Source: Suillus spraguei
Taxonomy: Eukaryota > Basidiomycota > Agaricomycetes > Boletales > Suillaceae
Direction of reading: 5' to 3'
Length of the DNA stretch: 64,000 nt
NCBI GenBank assembly: GCA_016800925.1
Contig: JABCPU010000138.1
Coordinates: forward strand, 62,001 to 126,000
Shown here: piece by piece, positions 1-9,833 of the stretch
How the letters are laid out: every line of letters begins with the position of its first letter
Position numbering within the stretch: the stretch's first letter is position 1
The notes under the pieces: model-generated
The model's database searches: none
What the model was told of the DNA's origin: nothing
Seen by the model: the letters and a program-made list of their open reading frames with translations, nothing else
Translations under genes and position numbers: made by a program

Positions 1-670
1 GTGTTGATACGAGGATTTGGAAGTAGTTGGGGTCGGCAAATGTACAAACGATGTGGGTGCCGTGTTACAGTCGTACGTGCCTATTCATTTTCTTATTCAT
101 TTACTTGTATATTACGTACATGATTCTGACTCATATGCTCAACGCATCTGTATATAGTTGCCTTCCTTCTTTGGATACGCACTTACATTCTCACGTCTCT
201 TGGTCTGTGCGCACATATTGGCCTATTTAAGCACAGTGTACTTGTAGTAGATTCCCTACTTAATCTTACTGGGTTTTACCTGGAATCTCCTTCGCTTAGG
301 TCTCCAACCTAAGTCGTCTTGAATCGTCTCTAAGTCTAAGCACTCCTTAGCCTTAGTCTCTATTCTCCGGATACCTCTTGGACTTATCTTGAGGCTGAAC
401 TCTTGATCGTACTCGGAACGCGTTCCTTGTACTTTCACCTTGTCCTCTTCTGGACATTGTAAACTCCCAGCAGACCGTCTGTGTCTTTTCACTGTCGCTG
501 GTGACGCCACCCCAGTTCGTAACATGCCGAGTGTCAATGCGCTCTTGTTGTGATACCTCACTCCCAGTAATGATAGCGGCAGCGAGCACCCTAAGTCTCT
601 CATCGTCATCGAAATGTTCAGCCTCGTCTTTGTCGAGAAGCAGCTGCTGGACTGCAAAGTTATCGTCCAT
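1..670 (-). pseudogene. PIF/Harbinger-like transposase N-terminus, split by a solo LTR and cut by the window edge
   Basis: On the minus strand an ORF starts with ATG at 670 (MDDNFAVQQLLLDKDEAEHF...) and runs to about 530, where the LTR at 63-524 interrupts it. If the LTR and one copy of the 5-bp duplication are removed, the frame continues into 57-1 and reads ...IDTRHPHRLYICRPQLLPNP. I recognise the RPxLLPNPR...T type of motif from the N-terminus of fungal HARBI1-like DDE nucleases. The catalytic part would lie outside the window, so the family call rests on this one motif. A fungal host gene derived from such a transposase is the alternative. Confidence 0.5.
63..524 (+). mobile_element. Solo LTR of a Ty3/gypsy element, with 5-bp target-site duplication
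   Basis: The 462-bp sequence starts TGTTAC and ends GTAACA, which is the TG...CA form of an LTR with a 6-bp terminal inverted repeat. It is homologous over its length to the LTR at 59938-60412. It is flanked on both sides by the direct repeat TGCCG (58-62 and 525-529). No internal retrotransposon sequence is present, so it is a solo LTR left by LTR-LTR recombination. It contains a TATA-like TATTTAAG at about 223-230, a possible promoter. Confidence 0.93.
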
Positions 671-1289
671 CAAGACCAGACTAAATTTGATTGAATGAGC
701 GTACGGGGGATTATTTCAGTATATATTAACATATCAGCGGTATTGGTAATATTTTTGAGACTCCGGTATATTCTATTCTGGATTATTTTGCCTACGGAAA
801 GTCATCCAATACCATATATACTGAGAGAAGTTTGAGTTGTAGATATATAGCCATCGATACCTGTAAATAGAGAGCAACATGAGCGATCCACGATAATGTT
901 ATCACATTCCTTCATTGCAGCAGATGAGGGGTGATATAATAGCTCACTTTTGCCAAATATTTTGAGCATTGTCGTTTTGCCTTATTTATATGTTGATTTA
1001 CGACCACATTCTCGTGCGAAGGAGCTTTGGCACTGCTCAACATATGTATAATGCCATTAAAATCCACCACGAAGTCGTGACATGGCGCCATCGCAACACG
1101 CAAAGAATAGTAGCACACTTCTCTCAACGTCGTTTACTGTTTTACTCTTTCTTCTAGATCAAGATGTTATCCGAGGCTATCCGTGACCTTCTCGCGAGAA
1201 GTGGCTTCGGCACTGCTCAACGACGCGGAATGTACAAAGAACGTTTATGGCTTCAAGTTGTTCTTAATCTTTCATTTATAATCTATTTG
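671..1289. other. Non-coding spacer, AT-rich, no gene recognised
   Basis: I see no convincing reading frame. A short imperfect direct repeat with the core GGCACTGCTCAAC occurs at about 1029 and again at about 1209. The stretch probably holds the divergent upstream regions of the flanking broken genes. Confidence 0.5.
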
Positions 1290-3418
1290 ATGGTAGTCCT
1301 CTGCAATGCGCCAGGCTGCTCCTGGGAAAAAGCAACTGATAGCCAAGGACTTACTAGACATCATGCAACATGCAAGCTCTATCAGCGGTCCAGCGTCATC
1401 AGTAGCCAGAAAAGACAAGAGAGGGCGAAAGATGCAGCAACTAGAACTCTGATACGACTGGGACCAGCTGAAAAACCAGTCTCAGCTGGCCGCGGTTCGG
1501 GTTCGGTGAGTTTTTTGTATATCACTTGCCAAATTTGAAGTTACTATACTTACTAGTCTAACTTGTTGTCGCATATGATTTATAGAAAATACTGCCCATG
1601 CGAGTCAGGCCGGTGTACTTAGACAGTGACCACTCACTACTGAAACCTATTGTTCCGTGCAAACCGTCAAGCACTGGTACTAGTAGGTACTACCCAAGCC
1701 AAATCCGAGTCAGCGAGGCTGGCCCGGGTATATCTACCAGCTCAGTCGTGGGTCCTGACTTGGACTTGGAGTACTTCCGGCGGGCCTCATTAGAGCAGCA
1801 TTTTAAGGATGATAAAAGTTTTCACAATGCAGTCGATGCCAATGTTTTTGGTATGTATGAGTCATTCTAGTCAATCAATAACTGAATATTTCTGCTCTTC
1901 ACTTATCAGAAGAACCATCGCATCCGCCGACTCGTGCCCTATCATAGTCAAGAAGGAGAAAAAGCAGCGTTTGACGACATCGGTAAGTACCCTCAAAAAC
2001 TCAATAGTGTTCATTCTGACATTTGTGCAGACATCTGCGACCACCACCACTGATGACAACAAGCCACCTGCTGCTACATCAGGAAATTCACACATTCCTT
2101 AACATGCTTAATCAGCTTAACTCACTTATCTCAAAACTTGTTTGCTCTCTCTCACATCATTCACCTGGCATATCTTATATTTTTTGAGTGCGAAATGCAA
2201 TAAAACATGTATATTAATATATCTCAACTTTTTTTTTCTGAATTCATTCACATTGAAATTTTGGACAAGTAGATTCAATTTCACCAAGGCAGTTAAGTGT
2301 AAATAAGTCCGCATAAGGGCACGTCAAGGAATGTGTGAATTTCCTGATGTAAAAAGGTCAAGGTTGAATTTTCCGGCACCCCACGTGCCCATGGTGATCA
2401 GGCTCCTGCTAAAAATCGCAGGCAGAACGTGGATACTGCACCAGAGCACATGAAATCACGCGGCGCGTATCGCACATCTGACTTGCCTCCGGCGATGCAA
2501 GCAGACCAGCGCTGGACAAAAAAATTCATTCCTACCATAATGATGTGGGCTGGAAGTTATGACGACATTTGAAGCATTCCGGACGATGTCCTCCTCCATC
2601 ACGTCCAGCTTGTTTTCGATGTGGTCTATCCTGAACTCAAGATTGTTATAGTTCACGGCGGTGTGATCCATCTACTTGTAAGTCCGTTTTTTACATCTAG
2701 CTTTAACTAATGTCATATCTTTAACTAGACTGCTCAGCGTATATCCGAATGGCGCAGTAACTTCGGTTCAACGGGCATCGTTATAATCATCAACTTCTTG
2801 TCACGCAATGCTGACTGCGATTCCAGCACAGTCGCGTCCTCCCTTCTCGCCAGCTGGGCATTCTATATGAGGATCCTGACAATATCAATCCCCTCACAGC
2901 TTACCGTTCGCCATTCATACTACAGCTGTATGGTAGAGCACACCTCAACGCCATCAACGGTCATGTGGTGATTCCATCCCTCAACATGCAAGCACTTGAC
3001 ACGATCGGGATGTCATGCGTTCTTGCACTTTCTGCTGCAGCGGTAGGTTTATTTTCAAACAGCTTAATCAAACTCATTTTTTTCCAGCTCGAGCGCGCTC
3101 TCGGAATGATCGCACACAAGAAACTCAAAGTTCAAGATGATTTGCAGTTGGCGTCGAGAGGAAAATTCACGATCAAGCTACCAAAGGTTCTCAACAAGGC
3201 TACGGGGAAGAAGACCAATGCGCCGTTCTTATTTTCAGCGGCTCGCTGGTCCAAAGCAACTAATTCCTACATCAAGTCAATTCTTAGCAAGCCCACTGGC
3301 TATGTAGAGGCTACGGTCAAGATGGCACACACTGCCTTACAGGACATCATCGAAACACCGGGCTCACTCATCGAGGACGACGAGGACGAGCGCGCCATGA
3401 TTTGTAAGTTTTATTCAC
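1290..3418 (+). pseudogene. Zinc-finger gene of an Agaricomycete multi-copy family, broken by MITE 1
   Basis: The best start is ATG 1290, giving MVVLCNAPGCSW... with a C-x4-C-x12-H-x4-C zinc-finger-like motif followed by a basic stretch. Likely introns begin at about 1506, 1853 and 1981 (GTGAGT/GTATGT/GTAAGT to TAG/CAG). The second half (2352-3418) carries the family signature: ...SDLPPAMQADQRWTKKFIPT, then LQLYGRAHLNAINGH, then a 47-bp intron at about 3041, then LERALGMIAHKK and a basic VLNKATGKK region. I recall this as a widespread mushroom protein family of unknown function, often near transposons. Lesions: stops near 1948, a TGA at about 2568 in place of a probable Trp, and MITE 1 at 2077-2349. 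Removal of the MITE plus one TA restores the frame. Confidence 0.7.
2077..2349 (+). mobile_element. MITE copy 1 (273 bp, TIR about 24-31 bp, TSD TA)
   Basis: The element starts CATCAGGAAATTCACACATT and ends with its reverse complement; the perfect part of the TIR is 24 bp, extending to about 31 bp with two mismatches. It is flanked by TA at 2075-2076 and 2350-2351. It has no coding capacity. It differs from the other three copies by one visible base (GCGAAATGCAAT rather than GCGAAATACAAT). Excision of the element plus one TA joins ...KPPAA and KKVKVE in one frame, which proves both boundary and target. Confidence 0.95.
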
Positions 3419-4084
3419 CCAGATTCCATCCCGCTAACATCACATATCACTGCAGGATTTGTCTTCAATTTGTTGTACCGTCATCTCCGCTGTCCTGCAG
3501 TATATATCCGTCGCCATCATCATCCATGCCACTGCCGTTTTTTGCCTACCCTCCCCCCCTACACCCAGCCGGCTCCCCCCCATCTTTTCATTTCTCGGAG
3601 TTTACTTAATATATACTTTTTATGCTTTCTACGTGTGTGCTCCCTTTTTAATGACAGGCTTGTGCCACTTTGTTTGCTTTTTTTAAGTGAAAAAAGAGTG
3701 AAAAAAGCGAATCTCCAGAAATCGAGCGGGCTTTATTAAGTGGCCCGCACTTTTTCTCTCCATGACTTATCATTCACTTTCCACGAAATAAAGTGACAAA
3801 AAAAGTGATATAAGCAAGTGGTGGTTTTCCTGATGCAGTGGGAGGCTAGGCGAAACAGACTTTGATCTGTCAACGAGTCCCTTCTGCTAGTTAGTATGAT
3901 CATCATATGTGCGTACGCGATACCGCCAAATACAGACATTCTCAAGCTCAGATGGGAGGCTAGGCGAAACAGACTTTCCTTCTTCTTGTATCTCCATGAG
4001 GGTTGTTTTCCTTTATTTATAGGAGTTTATCATGCTCGTTCATGAGGGTAATCAGGTCTTTATTCTAATGATGAAGTAACAGTG
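3419..4084. repeat. Non-coding tail with a 25-bp direct repeat
   Basis: Downstream of the broken gene I see no further coding. A perfect 25-bp direct repeat with the core GGCTAGGCGAAACAGAC lies at 3839-3863 and 3953-3977. The rest is C/T-rich (3530-3600) or A/T-rich. Confidence 0.6.
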
Positions 4085-4357
4085 CATCAGGAAATTCACA
4101 CATTCCTTAACATGCTTAATCAGCTTAACTCACTTATCTCAAAACTTGTTTGCTCTCTCTCACATCATTCACCTGGCATATCTTATATTTTTTGAGTGCG
4201 AAATACAATAAAACATGTATATTAATATATCTCAACTTTTTTTTTCTGAATTCATTCACATTGAAATTTTGGACAAGTAGATTCAATTTCACCAAGGCAG
4301 TTAAGTGTAAATAAGTCCGCATAAGGGCACGTCAAGGAATGTGTGAATTTCCTGATG
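4085..4357 (+). mobile_element. MITE copy 2 (TSD TG)
   Basis: Same 273-bp element and orientation as copy 1, nearly identical. The flanks are TG (4083-4084) and TG (4358-4359). The duplication is therefore TG here, whereas copies 1 and 3 have TA, so the element targets a 2-bp TR site rather than strictly TA. Confidence 0.93.
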
Positions 4358-4550
4358 TGCGTCGAATTCTACTGTGAGTTATCTTCTGAATCAGAATGAA
4401 TAAGATATAGTAATTATGCTCCGGTTGTCTTCACGTACCTGTGATGCAGCTCAGTAATTCACAATACCGTCAGAATTTTCGGGCTTGGGGTACTGGAAGG
4501 GTGCAATTGTGAGGATATGCCAAAGATTGCGGGAGATTAAAATTTAGCAC
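4358..4550. other. Short non-coding spacer
   Basis: No gene is seen. The last 12 bp (4539-4550, minus-strand GTGCTAAATTTT) equal the sequence just upstream of LINE B (11999-12010) and are half of a swapped target-site duplication. Confidence 0.7.
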
Positions 4551-5588
4551 TTTTTTTTTTTTTTTTTTGATCCTTGTTTATTGTCCGTTGGGGCTATGCC
4601 CTATGATGGACACTACCTACTGTACATCTAATCTATTCGTATATGCTTTGGTCCGTTTTTTGGTTGTCTATGCTATACAGTGGTCCTGGCTTGCGCGCGG
4701 ACGTTAGGGCCTTCTTCAGGCTCTTGATATGATTTGTGCGACTTGTTGTCGCGTTTCCTCTATTCCTTCTCCTTTTCCGCTGGGGGGGTTACATCTCCGA
4801 AGGTTTGTTCCAATCTTCTCGTGCGCGCGATGTACGTCAACGTTGCTCTCATTCCCTTGCTTTCGTTCAGCAGGTACTCGATTTTGCATTGTCTTGCTCC
4901 GACTTCTTTCCTCATTTGTTCTCTCTGGTTCACGTATGCTGGGCAGACTAGGATGAAGTGGTGTACCGTTTCGTCATGGTTTTCGCATGCTGGGCAACGC
5001 GCCGTTGGGGATTTCGCTATTCGTTTGAGGTGTTTGTTGAGCGCTATATGTCCCGTGCGGAGTTGAAACATCAGTGAGCTGTGACGTCTCGGTAGCTTCT
5101 CTATCTTCTTTGCAAACTTCTTTGATGGTGCTGACGTGTCGACTGATTTGAGCAGTGTGTAGCGCGGTGAGTTCTCCATGATGGTGGTGGCCTCTTTTTT
5201 GATCTTTGCGTAGAAGTGTTGTCTTAGTGCCGCTTTGCTCCTTGGTAGGATTCTGAGTTCTCCTTCCTCGGTTAGGAGCGACTTCGGCTGGGCTCGTGTG
5301 TCTGATGATTCGCCTCGTGCGGCGCGTTTCGTGTGAGTGTCTGCCTCTTCATTCCCTGGTATCCCTACATGGCCTGGCGTCCATCTGACTTTGAGTTTTC
5401 TTTCGTCGTGCTCAGGGATGAGTCTTCTAAGATCATCGTGGAATTGGTCCATGAGGTAGTGTCCTGGCTGTGAGCGGAAAGCTTCGGTTGCTCTTATCGC
5501 TGCCTGATTGTCGACACCTAGGGATATGGTGCCCCTTCTTCCTCCCGTCTCCTTCAGCAGTTGTACTGCTAATATCATCCCCACCAAC
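4551..5588 (-). mobile_element. LINE copy A, 3' fragment (RNase H and CCHC end), Tad-like non-LTR retrotransposon
   Basis: Reading the minus strand, the copy begins at 5588 inside the RNase H domain (LVGMILAVQLLKETGG...), includes the RNase H motif VDNQAAI and the TPGHVGIPGNEEAD box, the C-terminal zinc-type CPACENHDETVHHFILVC, a stop, a short 3' UTR and an 18-nt poly(A) (poly-T at 4551-4568). The protein is identical to that of LINE B over the whole overlap. It is 5' truncated, or more exactly recombined with LINE B: its 5' flank AGAGCTTGCAGG matches LINE B's 3' flank, and its 3' flank GTGCTAAATTTT matches LINE B's 5' flank. The apparent long ORF reaching to 6040 is a chance fusion of the LINE frame with the neighbouring gene half. 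Confidence 0.93.
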
Positions 5589-5744
5589 CCTGCAAGCTCT
5601 GCTTCCATATCAAGAGCCAACCGAGAATTGAAATGATCTAAGTCACAGCTGCTCATAGTTTGCACAAGGAACTTTACATCATGCAGATGGAGTAGGTAGA
5701 GGGCAGGAATAGCATTGGCAGTCGCAGAAGCGGCAGCAAAGACA

Positions 5745-6060
5745 GATAGCTTTAGGCACCACAGAAGCGGGCATTTAGACCTGCAGAAGCAGCCTTGGGT
5801 ACTGCAGAAGCCAACTGCAGAAGCAGCTTTTAAGTACCGCAGAAACGGTGTCTGACCTACAGAAGCAGCTTCAAGTACCGCAGAAACGGTATCTAGACCT
5901 GCAGAAGCAGCTTCAAGTACCGCAGAAACGGTATCTGGACCTGCAGAAGCAGCTTCAAGTACCGTAGAAACGGTATCTGGGCCTGCAGAAGCAGATTTTA
6001 AGCACCGCAGAAACGGTATCTGGACTTGCAGAAGCAGCATTTGAACCTGCAGAAGCAGTT
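5745..6060 (-). repeat. 42-bp minisatellite (about 7 units) in a coding or intron-edge context
   Basis: Units of about 42 bp carry, on the minus strand, GCTTCTGCAGG followed by a GTTTCTGCGGTACTT core. Read in one frame they give a 14-residue repeat, SAVLEAASAGPDTV. Unit lengths drift, so the frame breaks several times. Each unit contains a consensus 3' splice acceptor (CTTCTGCAG). The larger homologous array is at 27352-28195. Confidence 0.85.
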
Positions 6061-6340
6061 TTATTAGTCATTGAAAGTAGTGTGTAGTACTTACTAGAAA
6101 CAATAGTGGTAGTCAGAGTGAACGATTATGGAGCGATTCTGCGTGTGATTATGACACGATTCGAAACTCGAAAATCGTGTGAAAATCGCTGCTTACTTTG
6201 AACACCCCACAGTGCAAGTGCAGCTGTGCAGCTGCGAGAACAAATTTTCAATGCGATTCTCGTTGGATTCATGAACTACCTCTGAGTCAGACACCAATGA
6301 ACCTTCAGACGACTCGTCTGTATTCTCAGATCCATCCAGT

Positions 6341-6868
6341 TTGAGTACTGTGTCCAGGCTAGACTCAAGCACTGACTCGGACACAGAATCTGAATCTGCA
6401 AAATCAAACCCCGACTCAGGCACCGAGGCTGATGACGAGTTTGATGCAAGTGCACCCACTGCAGAGGCACAACTTGGCCAGCTCGTGCGCGAATTCATTC
6501 CTGATTCCTATTCACGCCGCTACCAGATGGCTCGCAATTAGCTTGCTCGTGGCCCATCTCAAATGCGTCATGTGCTAGATATACTAAAGCCATGACGTCC
6601 TGACAAGTTTCGCGAGAGTCTTCGAGTATCCCCATATACCTTTGGACCAAATTTGCATCAAAATCGCATCTGATCCTGTGTTTACCAACAACTCCCAGAA
6701 CGAGCAAATTCTCCTTGCCGACCAGCTTGCAGTTGCATTTTACCGCTTCGGACATGATGGTAATGGGGCCAGCATGCAGACTGTTGCCGATTGGGCTGGG
6801 CTTGGCAAAGTGACCGTAAAAAAGCATGACATCGTTCAGAACTCTAGTAATTTTATGATATCTAGTTG
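6341..6868 (+). pseudogene. PIF/Harbinger-like transposase, N-terminal remnant
   Basis: Inside the TIR element, a first part MSTVSRLDSS...LVREFIPDSYSRRYQMARN is Asp/Ser/Glu-rich and acidic. After a TAG at 6539-6541 and a second stop near 6590, the frame goes on as ESLRVSPYTFDQICIKI, NNSQNEQILLADQLAVAFYR, then FGHDGNGASMQTVADWAGLG. I recognise the last part as the helix-turn-helix region preceding the DDE domain in fungal Harbinger-type nucleases. The catalytic domain is absent. The remnant cannot be active. Confidence 0.7.
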
Positions 6869-6899
6869 AAATCAGAGTACTCTTGTTTTCTTTGCCCCT

Positions 6900-7105
6900 C
6901 CTCCATTTTTAGTTGATGCATTTGCACCTGGCTCAGGGTACAATCCCTTTCGAATGGCGTCGTCAGATGTCACAGCACTGACCAGGGACCAAGTCAAAGT
7001 ATCTATTCAGCTAACAGTTCCTAAGGTGAGTTATGTTTTATATGTTTTCTGAGTGCCATGTTGCTCAAACACGCAGAGGGTACAGTTGCTTGCATGCCAG
7101 GACAA
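6900..7105 (+). other. Stretch inside the TIR element, possible second exon of unknown protein
   Basis: After a possible acceptor (TTTTTAG at about 6913), the frame VDAFAPGSGYNPFRMASSDV and TALTRDQVKVSIQLTVPKV is open to a GTGAGT donor at about 7025. I do not recognise it. It may be captured host sequence. Confidence 0.3.
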
Positions 7106-7355
7106 GTATATTTAATTATATATAAATTTTAAATAAGAGAAATACAGTTGAATTCACAGTGCAGAATCGGATTCATAATCGCGTTAAGCGCCTCTGGAGG
7201 CGCTTCGACGATTAAGCACGATTAAGCTCACAATCCGATTCTCAGTCCAAAATCGTTTTTTGAATCGCATTCTGAATCGCTCCATAATCGTTCACTCTGA
7301 CTACCACTACTGATGTCCTTTTCTTCTTTCGAATGCTTCTTTTCGGCGGCTTGCA

Positions 7356-7718
7356 TCTGAAAAAGAAATGAGTTTATGATATGCGTATACACGTCGACCT
7401 ACCTTTTGTATTCCAAGAGACCTCGTTCGAACATGATAGCTTCGGCTGGTACTTGTCGTACGAGTTGGTGCGCATGCTGGCACATGGTGATGTAATCTTA
7501 TCATGATCGATTGTACTAGCCAACATGTCGGTTGCCTTACTGCTCGAGCACACAGCCCGTGCCTCGCAGACGGACGTCTTGACCTAACCGTTGAAGCGGA
7601 TTTTTGAGATCCTCGACACGACAATTCATCGACGGGTCCTGCTTGCGGTTTTTTATAACTGACATTATATAGGTTGTGACTTGCAGTACTTGCAAACAAT
7701 CTCGCATGCTGCATCCAA
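7356..7718 (-). other. Probable upstream exons of the split gene; not resolved
   Basis: A donor-like GTAGGT on the minus strand at about 7403 and a TTTTTCAG acceptor just before 7355 suggest an intron. Upstream, two overlapping frames are open (ending LGIQK or GLLEYKR) and I cannot choose between them. Confidence 0.3.
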
Positions 7719-8256
7719 GGTGTTGTTGGATTATCAGGGGTCGAGGTACGAGTTTCGACACTTATCGGGAATCTTCGGGATCAATGGCGCATCAATGGCG
7801 CAATATTACCGGGCGTCGGCAGCATGGTTTTAGCATTGACTGGCATATATAAGGAGGTATTTTTCTGTAGGAGTACACGATGCGTTTGTCAGCGGGTTCA
7901 CTGTAAAACCTGAGTTGGTATTACTTCGCAGAACGTGTCCGAGACTTGCGTGCAACTCAACAGGTGTTACATAACGTTATAAAATGATTTGGGAAACAGA
8001 CAGACACGGCCATCCACTTATTGAGTTGCATGCAAGTGTCGGACACGTTCTGCGAAGTAATACCAACCCAGGTGTTACAGTGAACCCGTATTGAAAACAA
8101 ACGCATAGCGTACCTGTACTGTAAAATACCTACTTATATATGTCTGCCAGCGGTAAAACTATGCTGCCGACGCCCAGTAATATCACACCATCATTCCCGA
8201 AGATTCCCGACAGGTGTCGAGCTCGTACCTCGACTCCTGATATTCCAACACCACTG
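7719..8256. repeat. Long imperfect inverted repeat (arms about 240 bp, spacer about 50 bp)
   Basis: The left arm (about 7719-7965) and the right arm (about 8013-8256) are reverse complements with scattered mismatches. Examples are GTCGAGGTACGAG at about 7740 against CTCGTACCTCGAC at about 8222, and TGGTATTACTTCGCAGAACG at about 7917 against its complement at about 8047. There is no target duplication I can confirm. It could be a foldback element or an inverted duplication. Its transcript would form a long hairpin. Confidence 0.85.
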
Positions 8257-8407
8257 TCACAACGGCTTACTGAGCTCGCTTTGCCCTCACTACTATCGCA
8301 ACGGTTGTTCAGAATGAGTGAATAATATCATCTTCACGATGGAGAAGTTTTAGTCAACAATGATCCAAAGCTCAGGTTCCCAGCAATGCTCTTAAGAAAA
8401 CACTACA

Positions 8408-9361
8408 CTACTTAGCGATCGTTTTTTGATCCCCTATTTCCTTCATCTTTTTGCAAATAGTGCGTAAGCGGGCCTCAGAGGCTACCGTGGAGGATGCTCC
8501 ATCCAGACGAAGAATCGTATTCCACTTCGGAATCAGGTCAAAGAGTTGTTCGCTGGGGGGCCGATAGTTTGGATCATTGTTTGAAAGTTGGTCCATAGTA
8601 CGCTTGACGTCGTCACGATGAATTGTAGCGCCACTCCAATATGGACCTGCAATATGGCGGTCATGGTATGTAGCACAGATAGTATGTGTTATGGATGACT
8701 CACCAGCGGCAGCGATGACCATGACAGAATCCTTGGTTTCATCTTGGAGAAAAAGATATCCTGCTTGCGCTATTACGTCGTTCCTAGCCTCCTCAATACG
8801 CAACTTAATATCCTCATCCAAATCATTGCCTTCCAGACTCCTGCTGGCAAACCTTTTTACTTCCACCAGAAGGCAAGCATTTACTGCAGTGATTCGCCAC
8901 CCTCCATAGCGAGACTCCTCCTCCTGTTGAGGTTGAGGCACGGCCGTGAGATGGACGACGGTAAAATCCACCAGGACGCCCTTGGTATCTTTTTCCGGGG
9001 CGGTCGATGCGAAAGAAAGATCCCCAACCTCGAGTTCATGGTCTTCTTCTTCGGCGTCATTATCGAGGGCTTGCATGTCTCCTGCAGAAGCCTGCTCTCC
9101 CCGGGTTGTCTTCTCCAACTCTTCCACCTCTTCAGGATCACCACCATCATCTGCACCTTCCAGTTGGTCATTGTGGTCCACAATCCAAACTGGGAATTGA
9201 GGCGCCACAATCAAATATGGCACGTCTGCTACAAGGTCACAAAGTGTTTGACACCACAGTGGGTACCAATAGAATTCCAAGTTTCGGGAATTGAATGTGC
9301 GAGAGAACGCATACGACATCTCTAAGCGAGTTTTGCGCGGTAACAATTGATCAGGGGCCAT
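8408..9361 (-). CDS. Conserved hypothetical protein with a possible PD-(D/E)XK nuclease-like core, one intron
   Basis: ATG 9361 to stop 8408 is open throughout, but I infer an intron at 8647-8703 (57 bp, GTGAGT to TTGCAG), because the 19 residues it would encode break the flow between VMVIAAA and GPYWSGA. The mature protein would be about 298 residues. There is an acidic low-complexity block at residues 65-115. The motif GVLVDFTVV (Asp132) followed by LLVEVKRF (Glu167-x-Lys169) fits the D...ExK signature of PD-(D/E)XK enzymes. I recall related proteins as a multi-copy family in mushroom genomes. It lies within the inverted block and looks intact. Function is unknown and the nuclease reading is an inference from two motifs. 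Confidence 0.7.
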   Translation of the reverse strand: MAPDQLLPRKTRLEMSYAFSRTFNSRNLEFYWYPLWCQTLCDLVADVPYLIVAPQFPVWIVDHNDQLEGADDGGDPEEVEELEKTTRGEQASAGDMQALDNDAEEEDHELEVGDLSFASTAPEKDTKGVLVDFTVVHLTAVPQPQQEEESRYGGWRITAVNACLLVEVKRFASRSLEGNDLDEDIKLRIEEARNDVIAQAGYLFLQDETKDSVMVIAAAGESSITHTICATYHDRHIAGPYWSGATIHRDDVKRTMDQLSNNDPNYRPPSEQLFDLIPKWNTILRLDGASSTVASEARLRTICKKMKEIGDQKTIAK

Positions 9362-9833
9362 GATGAAGATGAATGAGTAGTTGTAGCTGGTCCGGGTGTG
9401 GCGAAAGACAGGACCAATGAGAATTAAGATACTCGTGCGGACTGCAATTTCTTGCGGAGAATATCACTGAGAGGGTATTATTCCAATGAGATGCTATTGT
9501 ACATCATTTCCAGTCAACATTCTCATACGGTTTGGACAGATCATGACGTGGCAATTAATTTTTAAGCGAGAAGAGGAAAAAAAATAAATTCTTTTGACCG
9601 GCCAGACAAAAGAGGTTAACAATGAGCTGGCGAACACAACACAGTGACTATGCAGTTGCCACACACCACATCACATTTGCCCATATAGAAGCACGTGCCT
9701 TGTCACATGACTCCCCATTCAAAAGGGCAACAACTTGGTTCATAGTTCACAAACAAACATCATCACAATCCAAGGTAAGAGCATTCATCTGCGTCGGAAC
9801 CGTCCGTATTCTAATGCTTATCTAGTTGTAATC
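9362..9833. promoter_or_regulatory. Intergenic region between two divergent genes
   Basis: The 470-bp region separates divergently transcribed 8408-9361 and 9834-10172 and so should hold both promoters. An in-frame-looking ORF at 9622 (MSWRTQHSDYA...) ends at a GTAAGA and a TATCTAG acceptor lies at 9826, so it may be a 5' UTR intron or an upstream exon of the next gene. Confidence 0.45.

Larger units (their letters stand above)
6106..7307 (+). mobile_element. Non-autonomous TIR DNA transposon (1202 bp) with a Harbinger-like transposase start
   Basis: Perfect 34-bp terminal inverted repeats begin GTGGTAGTCAGAGTGAACGA. The flanks are TA at 6104-6105 and 7308-7309. Both ends carry many subterminal CGATT/AATCG motifs, which look like transposase binding sites, and a hairpin (AAGCGCCTC and its complement) lies at about 7184-7204. 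PIF/Harbinger elements usually have a 3-bp TWA duplication, and here I can support only TA. The insertion splits an exon of the gene half at 5589-7430. Confidence 0.85.
5589..7430 (-). pseudogene. 5' half of a large gene of unknown family, cut off by an inversion
   Basis: Minus-strand reading. The exon at about 7308-7355 (MQAAEKKHSKEEKDIS) follows a CAG acceptor and an upstream 45-50-bp intron from about 7404. The exon is interrupted by the TIR element at 6106-7307; its removal plus one TA gives ...EKDISIVS, then a donor GTAAGT at 6094. The 45-50-bp intron with a GACTAAT branch site ends in TTCTGCAG. After it comes a Ser/Ala-rich stretch made of the 42-bp minisatellite, then ...DVKFLVQTMSSCDLDHF...LALDMEAELAG, ending at 5589. 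That last frame continues without a stop into 14848 (GAQHIEQIS...) if the LINE pair is rejoined. A paralogous 5' end lies at 27211-28225. I do not recognise the family. Confidence 0.6.

Noticed and set aside
1809..2102. Repeated peptide end SGNSHIP in two unrelated ORFs (also at 18564)
   Set aside because: It is simply the MITE terminus translated in the same frame in two hosts.
2126..2314. A 62-codon ORF present identically in all MITE copies
   Set aside because: It follows from sequence identity between copies; it has no start context, homology or domain and is AT-rich.
4551..4568. Poly-T tract as a terminator or promoter element
   Set aside because: It is the poly(A) tail of LINE A read on the other strand.
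4760..6040. A 426-codon ORF joining the 14-residue repeat, an unknown segment and LINE RNase H
   Set aside because: It is a chance fusion at the recombination junction: the left part is LINE A, the right part is the 5' half of the split gene.
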